A stretch of 64,000 bases of DNA, taken from contig JAQGPA010000184.1 in the NCBI GenBank assembly GCA_028293325.1, positions 1 to 64,000 of the forward strand, in the 5' to 3' direction. Below are positions 9,176 to 17,681 of this stretch, piece by piece. The notes beneath the pieces were generated by a model. The model was not told the origin of the DNA and did not search any database. It saw only the letters and a program-made list of their open reading frames with translations. Position numbers and translations under genes: made by a program. Position 1 is the stretch's first letter, and every line of letters starts with the position of its first letter. The stretch is from Pedosphaera sp. (GTDB taxonomy: Bacteria; Verrucomicrobiota; Verrucomicrobiia; Limisphaerales; Pedosphaeraceae).

Positions 9176-10459
9176 CTATTGCAGTTGCAATCGGGCATGA
9201 GCTGGCTCGTGCGCGTCGCCCTCCGGTTTTTGTTGCGGCACGGGCGGCAGAATCGCGAGATCCGTCTGCCCCTCCACCATCACTTGCGCCCCGGGCACAA
9301 TGTGTGCGACTCCTTCATTCCAATGCCGATTTTGAAACGCCGCCGGTTCACGCAGCACCAGGGCGAGCTTGGGCACGATGCGCGCCGGTTGCGTCAACCC
9401 CAGCCAAAGTTCACACGCCAAATCGGTCCCGACCAAATGCGCCGCCGTGGCTGATTCTTCAAAAGGGAATTGGAAATAATAATAAACCTCCTCGCGCAAC
9501 GCTGACCGTTCCAGTTTCTTGTACGTAAAGACCGCCTCCAGGTGCGTCCCGTCCGGCAGTGGCAATACCGCCGTCAATTTGTCAGTCGGCAAGGCCGCCC
9601 AGGCCACATCCTCCAGCGGCACGCGCAGCAGAATCGAATTCAAATCCCGCACCACCGCCAGTTCCTGTCCCATGCTGACTGGATAATCCGTGACCCCTTC
9701 CGCCAGTTGCAAACTCGCGATAAGCTGTCCGGCAAATGGCATCTTGAAACGGGACTGCGCCTGTCGTCGTTCGAATTCCAATTGCCGCCGCTCCAGTTCC
9801 ATTCGTGCCCCTTCAATATCCACCCCCGGCATCGTCGAATTGGTCGCGGACAGATAAGCGAGATTTTGTTCCAGCAACCCCAATTCCTGCCGGGCTTGTT
9901 CGAGTGTGCCCGCTTTCAGCACCCCTTCCTTGTTGAGGCCCGCGGCGTTCAAGGTCAACCGCGCGAGTTCCCGGTTCGTCGCCAGCAATTCCAGCAAAAT
10001 AATCTGCCGCTTCGCCTCCGCCATCTCCCGGTTCAGCTTGATTCTTTCCTTGGGCAGTTCAATTTCAGTGAACAACCGCTCGCGGTCTTCAATTTTCCTG
10101 CGTGCCTCGGCCAGTTCCGCGCTTTCCATAATCAATGCCTTGGGCTCGAACTCCGCCCACAAAAATCCCGCCGCCAAATTCGTTTCCGTCCGGTTAATAT
10201 AAAGTCGCAACTGGCCGGAGACGGGCGCGTTGATCGTCAGGCTGGTTTTGGGCAGAATTTGGCAGGGCAGGGTGGCCAGCCGCATTTTCTCGGCGGGTGG
10301 ATACAAATCCCACGACCAACCGGCCGGCAACACCGGCGGAACGGTTGCCTTCGGCGAACAACCCGCCAGCCAGCATCCGCACGCCAGGCACAGCAGGAGG
10401 TTGAGCCCGCGTCCTGGATGAAGCAGCAGTGATCGATAAGCTATGGCAAGTGTCTTCAC
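9176..10459 (-). CDS. Periplasmic adaptor (membrane fusion) lipoprotein of an ABC efflux system
   Basis: About 427 residues. The N-terminal stretch ends in the lipobox LAGC followed by SPKATVPP, so it is probably an inner-membrane-anchored lipoprotein. Residues of about 110-240 are rich in Glu, Leu, Lys and Arg and predicted to form the long coiled-coil hairpin of HlyD/MacA-type adaptors. Beta-rich segments follow (FKMPFAGQLIASLQLAEGV and LNSILLRVPLEDV). The GTG at 10459 overlaps the TGA of the upstream TolC-like gene (GTGA), which suggests translational coupling. A GTG at 10477 is also possible. It should bridge the inner-membrane permease and the outer-membrane channel. Confidence 0.82.
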   Translation of the reverse strand: MKTLAIAYRSLLLHPGRGLNLLLCLACGCWLAGCSPKATVPPVLPAGWSWDLYPPAEKMRLATLPCQILPKTSLTINAPVSGQLRLYINRTETNLAAGFLWAEFEPKALIMESAELAEARRKIEDRERLFTEIELPKERIKLNREMAEAKRQIILLELLATNRELARLTLNAAGLNKEGVLKAGTLEQARQELGLLEQNLAYLSATNSTMPGVDIEGARMELERRQLEFERRQAQSRFKMPFAGQLIASLQLAEGVTDYPVSMGQELAVVRDLNSILLRVPLEDVAWAALPTDKLTAVLPLPDGTHLEAVFTYKKLERSALREEVYYYFQFPFEESATAAHLVGTDLACELWLGLTQPARIVPKLALVLREPAAFQNRHWNEGVAHIVPGAQVMVEGQTDLAILPPVPQQKPEGDAHEPAHARLQLQ

Positions 10460-11769
10460 GGCGTCACGCTGGCCCACTTTTGTTCATCCACGAACCAGAA
10501 CAGCGCATTCACCTCCGCCAGATCCCGGCGCAGTTTGAAACGTTGATATCGGAGCGACCGATTGTTCTCGGCGGCTTGCAGGACAGAATCAAGATCGAGA
10601 TTTTGCGGAACGCTTTCCAATACGCCAATCAACTGGTCGAGTTGCTCGATCTCCCTGCGCAGGGAACTGGCCAGGCGTTGCGCCGCGAGCAGCCGGTCAA
10701 TCAACTCCTCGGTATCCTGCCGCAATCGGGCCGCTTCCAGCTCCTGTTCGCGCCGCGTTTGCCGCAATTGCTGGCCCACATAACCGCGCGTGTCCAGCGT
10801 CCAGAAAAAATCCGCCGTCGCCGTCACTTCGGCGGACGACCAGAAATGGCTTTGCCCGTTCACGCGCTGAAACGCCGACGGCCCGCTGACAAAAATCGTC
10901 AGCTCGGGCCAGTATTGAAGTTTGATGCCGTGAATTTGCGCCCAGGCCCGGACCAGTTCCAGGGCCACCAGTTTCATCTGCAATTGCGCCACGCGATTGG
11001 TATCACCCAACGGCAATGGCACGTTCTCATACTGAAAATCGGGCAGGCCCTGGCTGCGCAAAACCCACCGATACTGCCCGTCGCCCAGGATTTCGCCGAT
11101 GCGTGTTTGCAGGCTTTCCCGGGATTTCGCCTGCACGAGTTGCTGGCTTTCAATTTCCTTGAGCATGATTTGCCCCGCCCATTCATCCGCCTGTTGCAGC
11201 GCAGTGGCGAGGGTTCGCTCGGATTTTAATTCATTCGCGATCTCCTGCTCTTCGCGCGCTTCGAGAAACAGTTTGTATAATTCAATGGTCTGTTCGCGGC
11301 GCTCTAGTTGATAGGCGGCCTTGGCGCGCAACACCGTCAGCCGTCCGGCGAACCAGCGCGAATCAAAATTCACCACGCCGGGGACGTTGAAAAAGCTGTC
11401 AATATTGAACGTGACATCATCGAACGAAGTGGCGGGAATATTCTTTATGCTCCGGGTGGCGCCGGAACGCAGGTTAATGGTCGGTATCAGGTCGCGAAAG
11501 ACCTGGGAGGCCAGCTCCTGCGCATTCGTAATGTCCACGCGCGCTGCCCGCAGCTTGAGATTATTCGTTTCGAGCAATCCCAACGCTTCCGGCCAGGCCA
11601 CGGACCGTTCCGGCAATGCCGCCTGGCGTGCAACATCTGCCTGCCAGCGGGCCTGCACCTCGGGCAATTTTTGTGCCACCTTCCCCGCCGGTGAGAGACA
11701 ACCCGTCAATGCCAGCGCCAGACCGACCAGGGCCGGCGGCCAGACTCGGAATGATAATTTTCCTGACAC
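10456..11769 (-). CDS. TolC-family outer-membrane efflux lipoprotein
   Basis: About 437 residues. The reading frame stays open far upstream, but that part runs antisense to carB and is not real. The start chosen is the GTG at 11769 because it is followed directly by a lipoprotein signal (LVGLALALTGC). The body shows the two TolC-type repeats. The first begins SVAWPEALGLLETNNLKLRA with the AARVDITNAQ helix, and long helical segments follow (RREQTIELYKLFLEAREEQE and RQTRREQELEAARLRQDTEE). It is the first gene of the operon and supplies the outer-membrane channel for the adaptor and MacB-like pump that follow. The substrate is unknown. Confidence 0.78.
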   Translation of the reverse strand: MSGKLSFRVWPPALVGLALALTGCLSPAGKVAQKLPEVQARWQADVARQAALPERSVAWPEALGLLETNNLKLRAARVDITNAQELASQVFRDLIPTINLRSGATRSIKNIPATSFDDVTFNIDSFFNVPGVVNFDSRWFAGRLTVLRAKAAYQLERREQTIELYKLFLEAREEQEIANELKSERTLATALQQADEWAGQIMLKEIESQQLVQAKSRESLQTRIGEILGDGQYRWVLRSQGLPDFQYENVPLPLGDTNRVAQLQMKLVALELVRAWAQIHGIKLQYWPELTIFVSGPSAFQRVNGQSHFWSSAEVTATADFFWTLDTRGYVGQQLRQTRREQELEAARLRQDTEELIDRLLAAQRLASSLRREIEQLDQLIGVLESVPQNLDLDSVLQAAENNRSLRYQRFKLRRDLAEVNALFWFVDEQKWASVTP

Positions 11770-11864
11770 ATCGTGAAGGCATCGCTCGTGCTGCCGGCTA
11801 CTCAGCTTTTTCCATCCGTTGGGAACAAAATAAAAAGCGGATTTCGCCCGCCAACCGGTTGGGC

Positions 11865-12302
11865 TCAATTCAGAGTAAAGCTCCCGTTCTGGGAGCCTCC
11901 CTTGTTGGGGCTGCTGCTGGCAATCGTTCCGGAGCTGGCGGATTGGAAGCTGAGGGTATTGTTGACCACCGTGCCCGAGACGGATTCGGTTTCTACCAGG
12001 CTCCCGGTGCTGCCGCCGGTTTTGGTGTAGGTGTACGTGCCGTTGTTGCTTTGCACCCCGCCCGAGCCCTGCAACTGATAGGTGCCGGACGTGCCGTCTC
12101 CCGCCGGGGTGAACACGTAGGCACCGGCAGAGACAAAGGGCGGTGACCCGCTGCCCACCGAGACACTCAAGCTTCTGCCCGCCAATGAATCGGGCGCGGC
12201 GCCCGCGGTGGTATTTTGGCTCTTTTTGTTGTCGGGACAACCCGTAATCAAGGCCATGGAAACCAAACACGCGGCCAGCGCGATTGATTTTTTGTATTTC
12301 AT
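11865..12302 (-). CDS. Small Ser/Gly/Thr-rich lipoprotein
   Basis: 145 residues from the ATG at 12302 (MKYKKSIALAACLVSMALIT, then GC), with a clear lipobox ending at ITGC. The mature part is low-complexity and rich in Ser, Gly and Thr, with alternating beta-like segments (GTYTYTKTGG, VVNNTLSFQSASSG). No family is recognised. It lies 95 bases upstream of the TolC-like gene on the same strand and could be co-transcribed with the efflux operon or be independent. A frame extension to 12461 has no signal-peptide logic and was not used. Confidence 0.65.
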   Translation of the reverse strand: MKYKKSIALAACLVSMALITGCPDNKKSQNTTAGAAPDSLAGRSLSVSVGSGSPPFVSAGAYVFTPAGDGTSGTYQLQGSGGVQSNNGTYTYTKTGGSTGSLVETESVSGTVVNNTLSFQSASSGTIASSSPNKGGSQNGSFTLN

Positions 12303-12371
12303 ACTTTCTGTTATTAGTTTTGAATTGTTTCTGCTCTGCGCAGTATGACCGGAATATAGGCCGCGAAAATA

Positions 12372-12384
12372 GGGTCTTTGACCC
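12372..12384. repeat. Inverted repeat GGGTC-TTT-GACCC between divergent genes
   Basis: Perfect 5-bp arms in the 208-base gap between the small lipoprotein gene (minus) and carB (plus). It may be an operator or a weak hairpin; nothing else supports a function. Confidence 0.25.
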
Positions 12385-12510
12385 ATTGTCCTGTGCCTCA
12401 ACCCCTCCCATGCGCCGGGGTTCCGCCAGAGTTGGGCGCGCCGCCGCTTTTTTCCTCTCAAAATAAAACTGACAACCAGCCGGTAAACCCTTTACTTTAT
12501 CCCGCTTTAT

Positions 12511-14016
12511 ATGCCGAAACGTACTGACATACATTCTGTTCTCATCATCGGCGCCGGGCCCATCATTATCGGCCAGGCCTGTGAATTTGATTATTCCGGC
12601 ACTCAGGCCTGCAAGGCTCTCCGCGAGGAAGGCTATCGCGTCGTGCTCGTGAACTCCAACCCGGCCACCATCATGACCGACCCCGAGTTCGCCGACCGCA
12701 CCTACATCGAGCCCATCACCCCGGAGTGCGTGGAGAAAATTATCATCCGCGAAATCGAGGAAATGAAACGCCTCGGCGCGCAAGGCAAACTGGTGTTGCT
12801 CCCCACGCTCGGTGGCCAGACGGCCCTTAACACCGCCATGTCGCTCTACCGCAACGGTGCGCTCAAGCGTCACGGCATCGAAATGATCGGCGCCAACGCC
12901 CGCGCCATTGAACGCGGCGAAGACCGCCAGATTTTCAAGGACCTCATGATCAAGATCGGTCTTGATGTCCCCATCAGCGGCACCGCGCACAATCTCGAGG
13001 AAGCCCGCACCGTCGCCGAGAAGATTGGCCGTTTTCCCCTCATCATCCGTCCCGCCTACACGCTTGGCGGCACCGGCGGCGGCATCGGCTACAACCGCGA
13101 GGAATTTGAGGAAATTGCCCGCCGCGGCATTGAACTCTCCCCCGTCTCTGAAATTCTCGTCGAGGAATCGCTCCTCGGTTGGAAGGAATACGAGATGGAA
13201 GTCATGCGCGACCGCGCCGACAACTGCGTCATCATCTGCTCCATCGAGAATTTTGACCCCATGGGCGTCCACACCGGCGACTCCATCACCGTTGCCCCCA
13301 TCCAGACGCTCACCGACAAGGAATACCAGATCATGCGCGACGCCTCCTTCGCCGTCATTCGCGAAATCGGCGTCGAGACCGGCGGCTCGAACATCCAGTT
13401 TGGTGTTAATCCCGACAATGGCCGCATGGTCATCATCGAGATGAACCCGCGCGTCAGCCGTTCCAGCGCGCTCGCCTCCAAGGCCACCGGCTTTCCTATT
13501 GCCAAGATCGCCGCCAAACTCGCCGTCGGTTATCTCCTCGACGAAATCAAAAACGACATCACCCGCGAAACCCCCGCGAGCTTTGAGCCCACCATTGATT
13601 ACGTCGTCACCAAGATCCCGCGCTTTGCCTTCGAGAAATTTCCCCAGGCCGACCCCACGCTCAACACCCAGATGAAATCCGTCGGCGAAGCCATGGCCAT
13701 TGGCCGCACCTTCAAGGAATCGCTCCAGAAATGCCTCCGCTCCCTCGAAATTGGCCGCAGCGGCCTCGGCGGCGACGGCAAATCCTGGCGCATCGGCACC
13801 GAGGTCTATGGCGACCGCGACATCCTCCCGCGCGACGTCATCACCCGCAAGCTCAGCGTCCCCAACGCCGAACGCATTTTCTTCATCCGCCACGCCCTCC
13901 GCGCCGGCTTCACCCTCGACGAGATTTTTAATCTTACCAAAATCGACAAATGGTTCCTCACCCAGATCAAGGAAATCGTCGATTTCGAGGAACAATTGGC
14001 CGCCACCAAAAACTGA
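12511..14016 (+). CDS. carB: Carbamoyl-phosphate synthase large chain, N-terminal half only
   Basis: 501 residues that match the first half of CarB, which is normally about 1,070 residues. Seen: the N-terminal pre-ATP-grasp domain ([20 protein letters not shown]), the first ATP-grasp domain with the glycine-rich loop [10 protein letters not shown], the catalytic segment [20 protein letters not shown], and the start of the oligomerisation domain ([20 protein letters not shown]). The stop comes at about the point matching residue 480 of E. coli CarB. The second ATP-grasp domain, which makes carbamoyl phosphate from carbamate, and the MGS-like regulatory domain are missing, and no recognisable remainder occurs in the 880 bases downstream. 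Split carB genes are known in some archaea and in Aquifex, so this may be a functional carB1 with its partner elsewhere, or a truncation next to a repeat region. Confidence 0.9.
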   Translation: MPKRTDIHSVLIIGAGPIIIGQACEFDYSGTQACKALREEGYRVVLVNSNPATIMTDPEFADRTYIEPITPECVEKIIIREIEEMKRLGAQGKLVLLPTLGGQTALNTAMSLYRNGALKRHGIEMIGANARAIERGEDRQIFKDLMIKIGLDVPISGTAHNLEEARTVAEKIGRFPLIIRPAYTLGGTGGGIGYNREEFEEIARRGIELSPVSEILVEESLLGWKEYEMEVMRDRADNCVIICSIENFDPMGVHTGDSITVAPIQTLTDKEYQIMRDASFAVIREIGVETGGSNIQFGVNPDNGRMVIIEMNPRVSRSSALASKATGFPIAKIAAKLAVGYLLDEIKNDITRETPASFEPTIDYVVTKIPRFAFEKFPQADPTLNTQMKSVGEAMAIGRTFKESLQKCLRSLEIGRSGLGGDGKSWRIGTEVYGDRDILPRDVITRKLSVPNAERIFFIRHALRAGFTLDEIFNLTKIDKWFLTQIKEIVDFEEQLAATKN

Positions 14017-14048
14017 AGCCCCCGGCCCCTCGCAGCTCGCTCGGAGTT

Positions 14049-14062
14049 CAAGCTTTAGCTTG
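14049..14062. repeat. Hairpin CAAGCT-TT-AGCTTG 33 bases after carB
   Basis: Perfect 6-bp inverted repeat shortly after the carB stop. No T-run follows, so it is a weak terminator candidate at best. It may be a dispersed repeat. Confidence 0.35.
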
Positions 14063-14087
14063 TCCCCATGGTGGCAGTCCGCCAGGA

Positions 14088-14117
14088 CCTTGCGATACCT
14101 TGACTGACCTTGTTGTC
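14088..14117. repeat. Decamer repeat block 1 (three units)
   Basis: Three consecutive 10-base units begin CCTTG: CCTTGCGATA, CCTTGACTGA, CCTTGTTGTC. They share phase length and core with the block at 14251-14320. Confidence 0.55.
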
Positions 14118-14173
14118 CCACGTTGACCCACGCGCGAGCACCTCCCGCAATCCGGAGGATTGCCAGATAGTAG

Positions 14174-14207
14174 CCGGAGGTTGAGCGGAGCGCAGCGACA
14201 CCTCCGG
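14174..14207. repeat. Long inverted repeat with 8-bp arms
   Basis: CCGGAGGT ... ACCTCCGG, perfect arms enclosing 18 bases (TGAGCGGAGCGCAGCGAC). It lies between the two decamer blocks. Confidence 0.5.
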
Positions 14208-14250
14208 GAACCGTCCCAATCTTCCCACCACCCCGGAGGGCGTGGCAGAA

Positions 14251-14320
14251 CCTTGTCCAACCTTGTCCCATAAAAAACAACCTTCCGTTACCTTGACTGA
14301 CCTTCCGATACCTTCCGATA
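14251..14320. repeat. Decamer repeat block 2 (seven 10-base steps, six beginning CCTT or CC)
   Basis: Reading in steps of 10: CCTTGTCCAA, CCTTGTCCCA, TAAAAAACAA, CCTTCCGTTA, CCTTGACTGA, CCTTCCGATA, CCTTCCGATA. The unit CCTTGACTGA also occurs in block 1. The degenerate 10-bp period equals about one helical turn. Confidence 0.6.
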
Positions 14321-14514
14321 CCGCGAACCCGCCCACCGCTTTCCTCGCCCTTGATGCCCCGTGCGGACTTGGCGCGCCAACTTGTCCGCCATAGCCTTGG
14401 CGAAGGCGGCGCACTCCACCCTCCGAATTCGGAAAATTCCGCGCTCCGCACTCCCCATTCCGAACTTTTCTATCGTTCATGTTGGCCATTCAACCACATC
14501 CCCAAACCCATGCC

Positions 14515-14541
14515 TGTCGCTCGTGTCGCTCGTGTCGCTCA
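14515..14541. repeat. Tandem nonamer TGTCGCTCG, three copies
   Basis: TGTCGCTCG, TGTCGCTCG, TGTCGCTCA in direct succession within the gene-free stretch. Confidence 0.6.
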
Positions 14542-14665
14542 GCTTTTTTAATCCCAAACCACGAACATCCCCTGTGTTCATGCCCCTTTTATAATTTTTG
14601 GAACTTGCGCATATAAAATTGTCCAAGTAGGGCAGATTACTTCGCGCCCGTTATTCATATGTAGC

Positions 14666-14682
14666 GCCGACTGGCAGTCGGC
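14666..14682. repeat. Palindromic hairpin GCCGACT-GGC-AGTCGGC
   Basis: Perfect 7-bp arms around GGC. It sits 6 bases before a second hairpin of the same design and shares the core CTGGCAG with it. Confidence 0.6.
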
Positions 14683-14688
14683 TGTATC

Positions 14689-14705
14689 GCGGGCTGGCAG
14701 CCCGC
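14689..14705. repeat. Palindromic hairpin GCGGGCT-GGC-AGCCCGC
   Basis: Perfect 7-bp arms around GGC. Core and spacing match the neighbouring hairpin at 14666-14682, but the arms differ, as if two members of one repeat family were joined. Confidence 0.6.
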
Positions 14706-14903
14706 TCACCGTTCGCCACTGCATACCGCTTCACCGCACCGCCGATTGCCAATCAGCCACACGGCGGAAATTCCCTCCGCATGTCCAAATTCTCCATCCC
14801 TTTTCCCCAATCAAAAATCGCAAATCAAAAATCAAAAATTATTTTCTTTATTCCACCTTCGCACCGCCTAAATTCATTCCCCTAAAGGCCGTTACCAACG
14901 CCC

Positions 14904-15542
14904 ATGAAAATTACCTACTATCTCGAAGTCATTTCCTCCTGGTGCTACTGGGCTGAACTCAAGCAACGCTATGCCGGCCAGGTGGAGTTCCAATGGAAAA
15001 TTGCCCACATGCCACCCGACGCCTTTCCCAGATCCCAGGCCCAAGCCGAATGGTTTTATCGCCGCAGCGGCACCCTCATGCGCTCCCCCTTCATGCTCAA
15101 CGCGGGTTGGTTCGAGCCGGGCGACGCCCCTTACCAGATCCCCAGTCTCGTCGCCGAAGCCGCCAAAGACTTCAACGTCACCGACGACCGCGTCCGCCTC
15201 GCTCTCGCCCATGCCGGTGAGCGCGAAGGCAAAAAGATTGGCCGCTGGGAAATCGCCGTGGAAATCGCCGCCGCTGCCGCCGGCCTCGACCGCGCCGTCT
15301 TGCTCAAACGCGCGCAATCCCCCGAAGTCGCCGCCCGCACCCGCGCCACCACCGCCGAATTTGACGCTCTGCAGGTCAACCAACGCCCCACCTTCCTCCT
15401 CGAAAACAACATCAGCGACCGCGCCGTCTTCTCCGGCCTCGCCAAAATCGAACCCCTCGCCATCACCCTCGACGCCATGCTCTCCGACGCCACCGCCTAC
15501 CAATCCTACGCCGCCCACTTCGGCCCACCGCCACCGGCATAA
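14904..15542 (+). CDS. DsbA-family thioredoxin-fold protein with a single-Cys motif
   Basis: 212 residues, close to the DsbA/FrnE/2-hydroxychromene-2-carboxylate isomerase group. The N-terminus ITYYLEVISSWCYWAE places WCYW where oxidoreductases have CPYC. Only one Cys remains, so disulfide exchange by the classical two-Cys route is unlikely. The cis-Pro segment QRPTFLLEN is conserved. No signal peptide is seen, so a cytoplasmic location is expected. The helical insert contains RVRLALAHAGEREGKKIGRW. It stands alone between the repeat-rich region and an intergenic gap. The function could be glutathione-related or isomerase-like; I cannot decide. Confidence 0.8.
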   Translation: MKITYYLEVISSWCYWAELKQRYAGQVEFQWKIAHMPPDAFPRSQAQAEWFYRRSGTLMRSPFMLNAGWFEPGDAPYQIPSLVAEAAKDFNVTDDRVRLALAHAGEREGKKIGRWEIAVEIAAAAAGLDRAVLLKRAQSPEVAARTRATTAEFDALQVNQRPTFLLENNISDRAVFSGLAKIEPLAITLDAMLSDATAYQSYAAHFGPPPPA

Positions 15543-15781
15543 GGTTGCGCCTTGGAGCGTGGTGTCATGGTTCTTGAATTATTAATTGGGTAGCGTACTG
15601 CGCACGAGACAAATGCCTCAGCTTGGGAGAAGCTCCGTCGAGCCAAGCCCTGGAACCCCACGCCCAACGGATCGCGGAATTCATTCCGCTCCCTTCCCGC
15701 CGCTAGATTGCCGGCTGATAGACTCGCTGCCATTGACGTAAAATATTTCAGAGCGAATTAATCCCCCGCTTCATTTCCCCC
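15543..15781. other. Intergenic region with inverted repeats
   Basis: 239 bases between convergent genes. It contains GCTTGG...CCAAGC (6-bp arms) and GCGGAAT-TC-ATTCCGC at 15674-15689 (7-bp arms). No gene is supported. The repeats resemble those of the 14-kb stretch in style, not in sequence. Confidence 0.4.
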
Positions 15782-16690
15782 TCACTTCAACTCCGCCAAC
15801 GTCCGCCCCTCCCGCCTAAACACCGTCGCTTCCACCTTCGGCACGAACATCTGCGTTTCGGCAGGCAAACGCGAGGCTATCGCGTCAAAACTGGTGGCCT
15901 TGCGCTTTTTTAACAAATTATCCACGCGTCCAACGCCCGCGTTATACGCGGCCAATGACAGTCGCCAGTCGCCGAAATGCTTGTGCAAACTCCGCAAATA
16001 CTTCGCCGCCGCCTGCGCGCTTTTATCCGGCTGATATCGTTCATCCCACGGCCATGAGGAAAGCCCCTGGTCGTGCGCCGTGACCGGCATCAGTTGAAAT
16101 AATCCTGCGGCTCCGGCGGGACTGCGGGCTTTCGGGTTGAACGATGACTCCACCTCCGCCACCCAAATCAATTCCGGCGGCACTCCTTCTGCGGTGAAAA
16201 TCCTTTTCAACTGTGCTGAGTAAGCCTGCGCCAGCGGGGGCAGGGGACGCTTCACTAAATTCTTGGTCCATACGGTGCGCTCCCGCTCGGGCAAAGGAAT
16301 GGCCGACCCCGGCTCCGCGGGCGTGACGGTGACCTGCTTCTGCAATTCGTTCGCGGTGTCCAGGTAGTCAATATGCGTTTGCAACCAAACTGCAAATGGC
16401 TCCGTCTCCTCGAATTGTTGCAGCACGGGTATCAATTGGGTGGCCGTTTCCTTGAGCGGGCCGAGTGCATAGACATTGGTGCCTTGAAATTGCTGCTGCA
16501 AATCATTGCAGAATGCCCGCACCTTGTCCCGGTCCACCTGCTTCAACGCCTCCAAAACACTATCATCCAGATTTTCCTGCGCCCATTGTTCCACGGACGA
16601 CATCAAATCATCCGCTGGTAATGCCTTCTCCTCCGCCCTGACCGCACCGCCCAGCAACGCGACCATCAGGATGATGAACAAGGCTTTCAC
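15782..16690 (-). CDS. Lytic transglycosylase (SLT domain), exported
   Basis: 302 residues with a GTG start at 16690 and a signal peptide (MKALFIILMVALLGGAVRAE). The C-terminal half is a family 1 SLT domain: LIWVAEVESSFNPKARSPAG carries the catalytic Glu, followed by AGLFQLMP and LSLAAYNAGVGRV. Such enzymes cleave peptidoglycan between MurNAc and GlcNAc with formation of anhydroMurNAc. The N-terminal 130 residues are helical and not recognised. No LysM domain is present, unlike MltD. It starts 9 bases after the end of the yebC gene on the same strand, so the two are probably one operon. Confidence 0.9.
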   Translation of the reverse strand: MKALFIILMVALLGGAVRAEEKALPADDLMSSVEQWAQENLDDSVLEALKQVDRDKVRAFCNDLQQQFQGTNVYALGPLKETATQLIPVLQQFEETEPFAVWLQTHIDYLDTANELQKQVTVTPAEPGSAIPLPERERTVWTKNLVKRPLPPLAQAYSAQLKRIFTAEGVPPELIWVAEVESSFNPKARSPAGAAGLFQLMPVTAHDQGLSSWPWDERYQPDKSAQAAAKYLRSLHKHFGDWRLSLAAYNAGVGRVDNLLKKRKATSFDAIASRLPAETQMFVPKVEATVFRREGRTLAELK

Positions 16691-16699
16691 GCCGGTGAT

Positions 16700-17422
16700 T
16701 TACTTCATAGCCGCATAAACGTGATGCACGTCATCGTGATCATCCAGCGCGGTAAGAAAATCGACAACTTCCTTGCGCGCACTGTCGGCCAACTCCGGAA
16801 AACTTTTCGCCAGGTAACGAATCTCCGACGCCGTGACCTTCCAACCCGCTGCCTTCAAGGCCTTCGACACATGATCCAAATCCTTGATCTCCGTCAGGAA
16901 ACGAGCCCCTTTGTGGCCCTCGGAAACTTCCTCGGCTTCGAGCGGTTCAATCTCCTGTGCGCCTGCTTCAATCGCGTCACCTTCGGCATCGCGGTTCGGA
17001 TCGGTATGCGTGGCTTCCACCACTCCCATGTGATTAAAGAAAAATCCCACGCTGCCCGGCTGACCCAGCGCGCCGGCCTTGAAAATATTGCGAATCTCCG
17101 GCGCAGTGCGATTCCGGTTATCTGTCAGGCACTCCACCACCACCGGCACCTTATGCGGCGCAAATCCCTCATACGTCACCAATTCAAAAACGACCTTTTC
17201 TTCCAGGAGTCCCGCGCCCTTCTTGATCGCCCGCTCGATGGTGTCGCGCGTGACCGAGCTCTTGCGCGCCTTTTCCAGCGCTGCGGCGAGCCGCGCGTTG
17301 GATTCCGGGTCCGCCCCGCCAAGCTTCGCCGCCACCATGATTTCGCGGACCAGCTTCACGACCATCTGGCCCTTTTTCTGCGCGTTCGATTCGCGCCCGG
17401 CTTGTTTCCATTGTGCGCCCAC
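16700..17422 (-). CDS. yebC: YebC/PmpR/TACO1-family protein
   Basis: 240 residues. The GTG start at 17422 gives MGAQWKQAGRE, which fits the conserved N-terminus of this branch of YebC, and a GGAG lies 10 bases upstream. The conserved blocks LVREIMVAAKLGGADPESNA, ALEKARKSSVTRDTIERAIK and the GFFFNHMG segment are present. Family members are described either as DNA-binding regulators or as translation factors that relieve stalling on proline stretches, so the role is not fixed by sequence. It is probably co-transcribed with the lytic transglycosylase gene. Confidence 0.93.
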   Translation of the reverse strand: MGAQWKQAGRESNAQKKGQMVVKLVREIMVAAKLGGADPESNARLAAALEKARKSSVTRDTIERAIKKGAGLLEEKVVFELVTYEGFAPHKVPVVVECLTDNRNRTAPEIRNIFKAGALGQPGSVGFFFNHMGVVEATHTDPNRDAEGDAIEAGAQEIEPLEAEEVSEGHKGARFLTEIKDLDHVSKALKAAGWKVTASEIRYLAKSFPELADSARKEVVDFLTALDDHDDVHHVYAAMK

Positions 17423-17681
17423 GTTATCTAATCTCCAAAATACATTGTTACTGTTTTAATTAGCGTCAGTAAGCTTGCGCCTTCAACGCATGACCGTCAA
17501 CGCAATAGACCGGCAACCCGCTTTCCTTACTCAACATAACTCAAACTTCACTTGACCCACAGCCCAGTTGACCAAGGACACGCCATAATAGGATGGCGCC
17601 AATGCGGTGAATAAGCGGCTTAATCACCGCATAATGTGCGGCGAATATTTGGTGCATTCGCAGCCTGAATAATCAAGGGCA
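17423..17681. other. Intergenic region between polX and yebC
   Basis: 259 bases. It holds the upstream region of yebC (minus strand) and the downstream end of polX. An imperfect hairpin ACCGCATAATGTGCGGC is seen near 17625-17642. No gene or clear terminator is found. Confidence 0.4.

Larger units (their letters stand above)
14017..14903. other. Repeat-rich stretch of 887 bases without a gene
   Basis: No frame here resembles a protein. The stretch contains hairpins at 14049-14062, 14174-14207, 14666-14682 and 14689-14705, two blocks of phased decamer repeats (14088-14117 and 14251-14320) and a tandem nonamer (14515-14541). The end near 14810-14860 is AT-rich with repeated AATCAAAAAT-like words. 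It looks like an accumulation site of dispersed intergenic repeats. Confidence 0.6.

Noticed and set aside
11770-14451. Upstream part of a very long minus-strand open frame (1,331 codons in total)
   Set aside because: It runs antisense to carB in GC-rich codons and shows no protein family. Only the last 437 codons (TolC-like) are real.
14017-14903. CRISPR array in the repeat-rich stretch
   Set aside because: The repeats are 9-10 bases, degenerate and contiguous, with no spacers and no cas genes.
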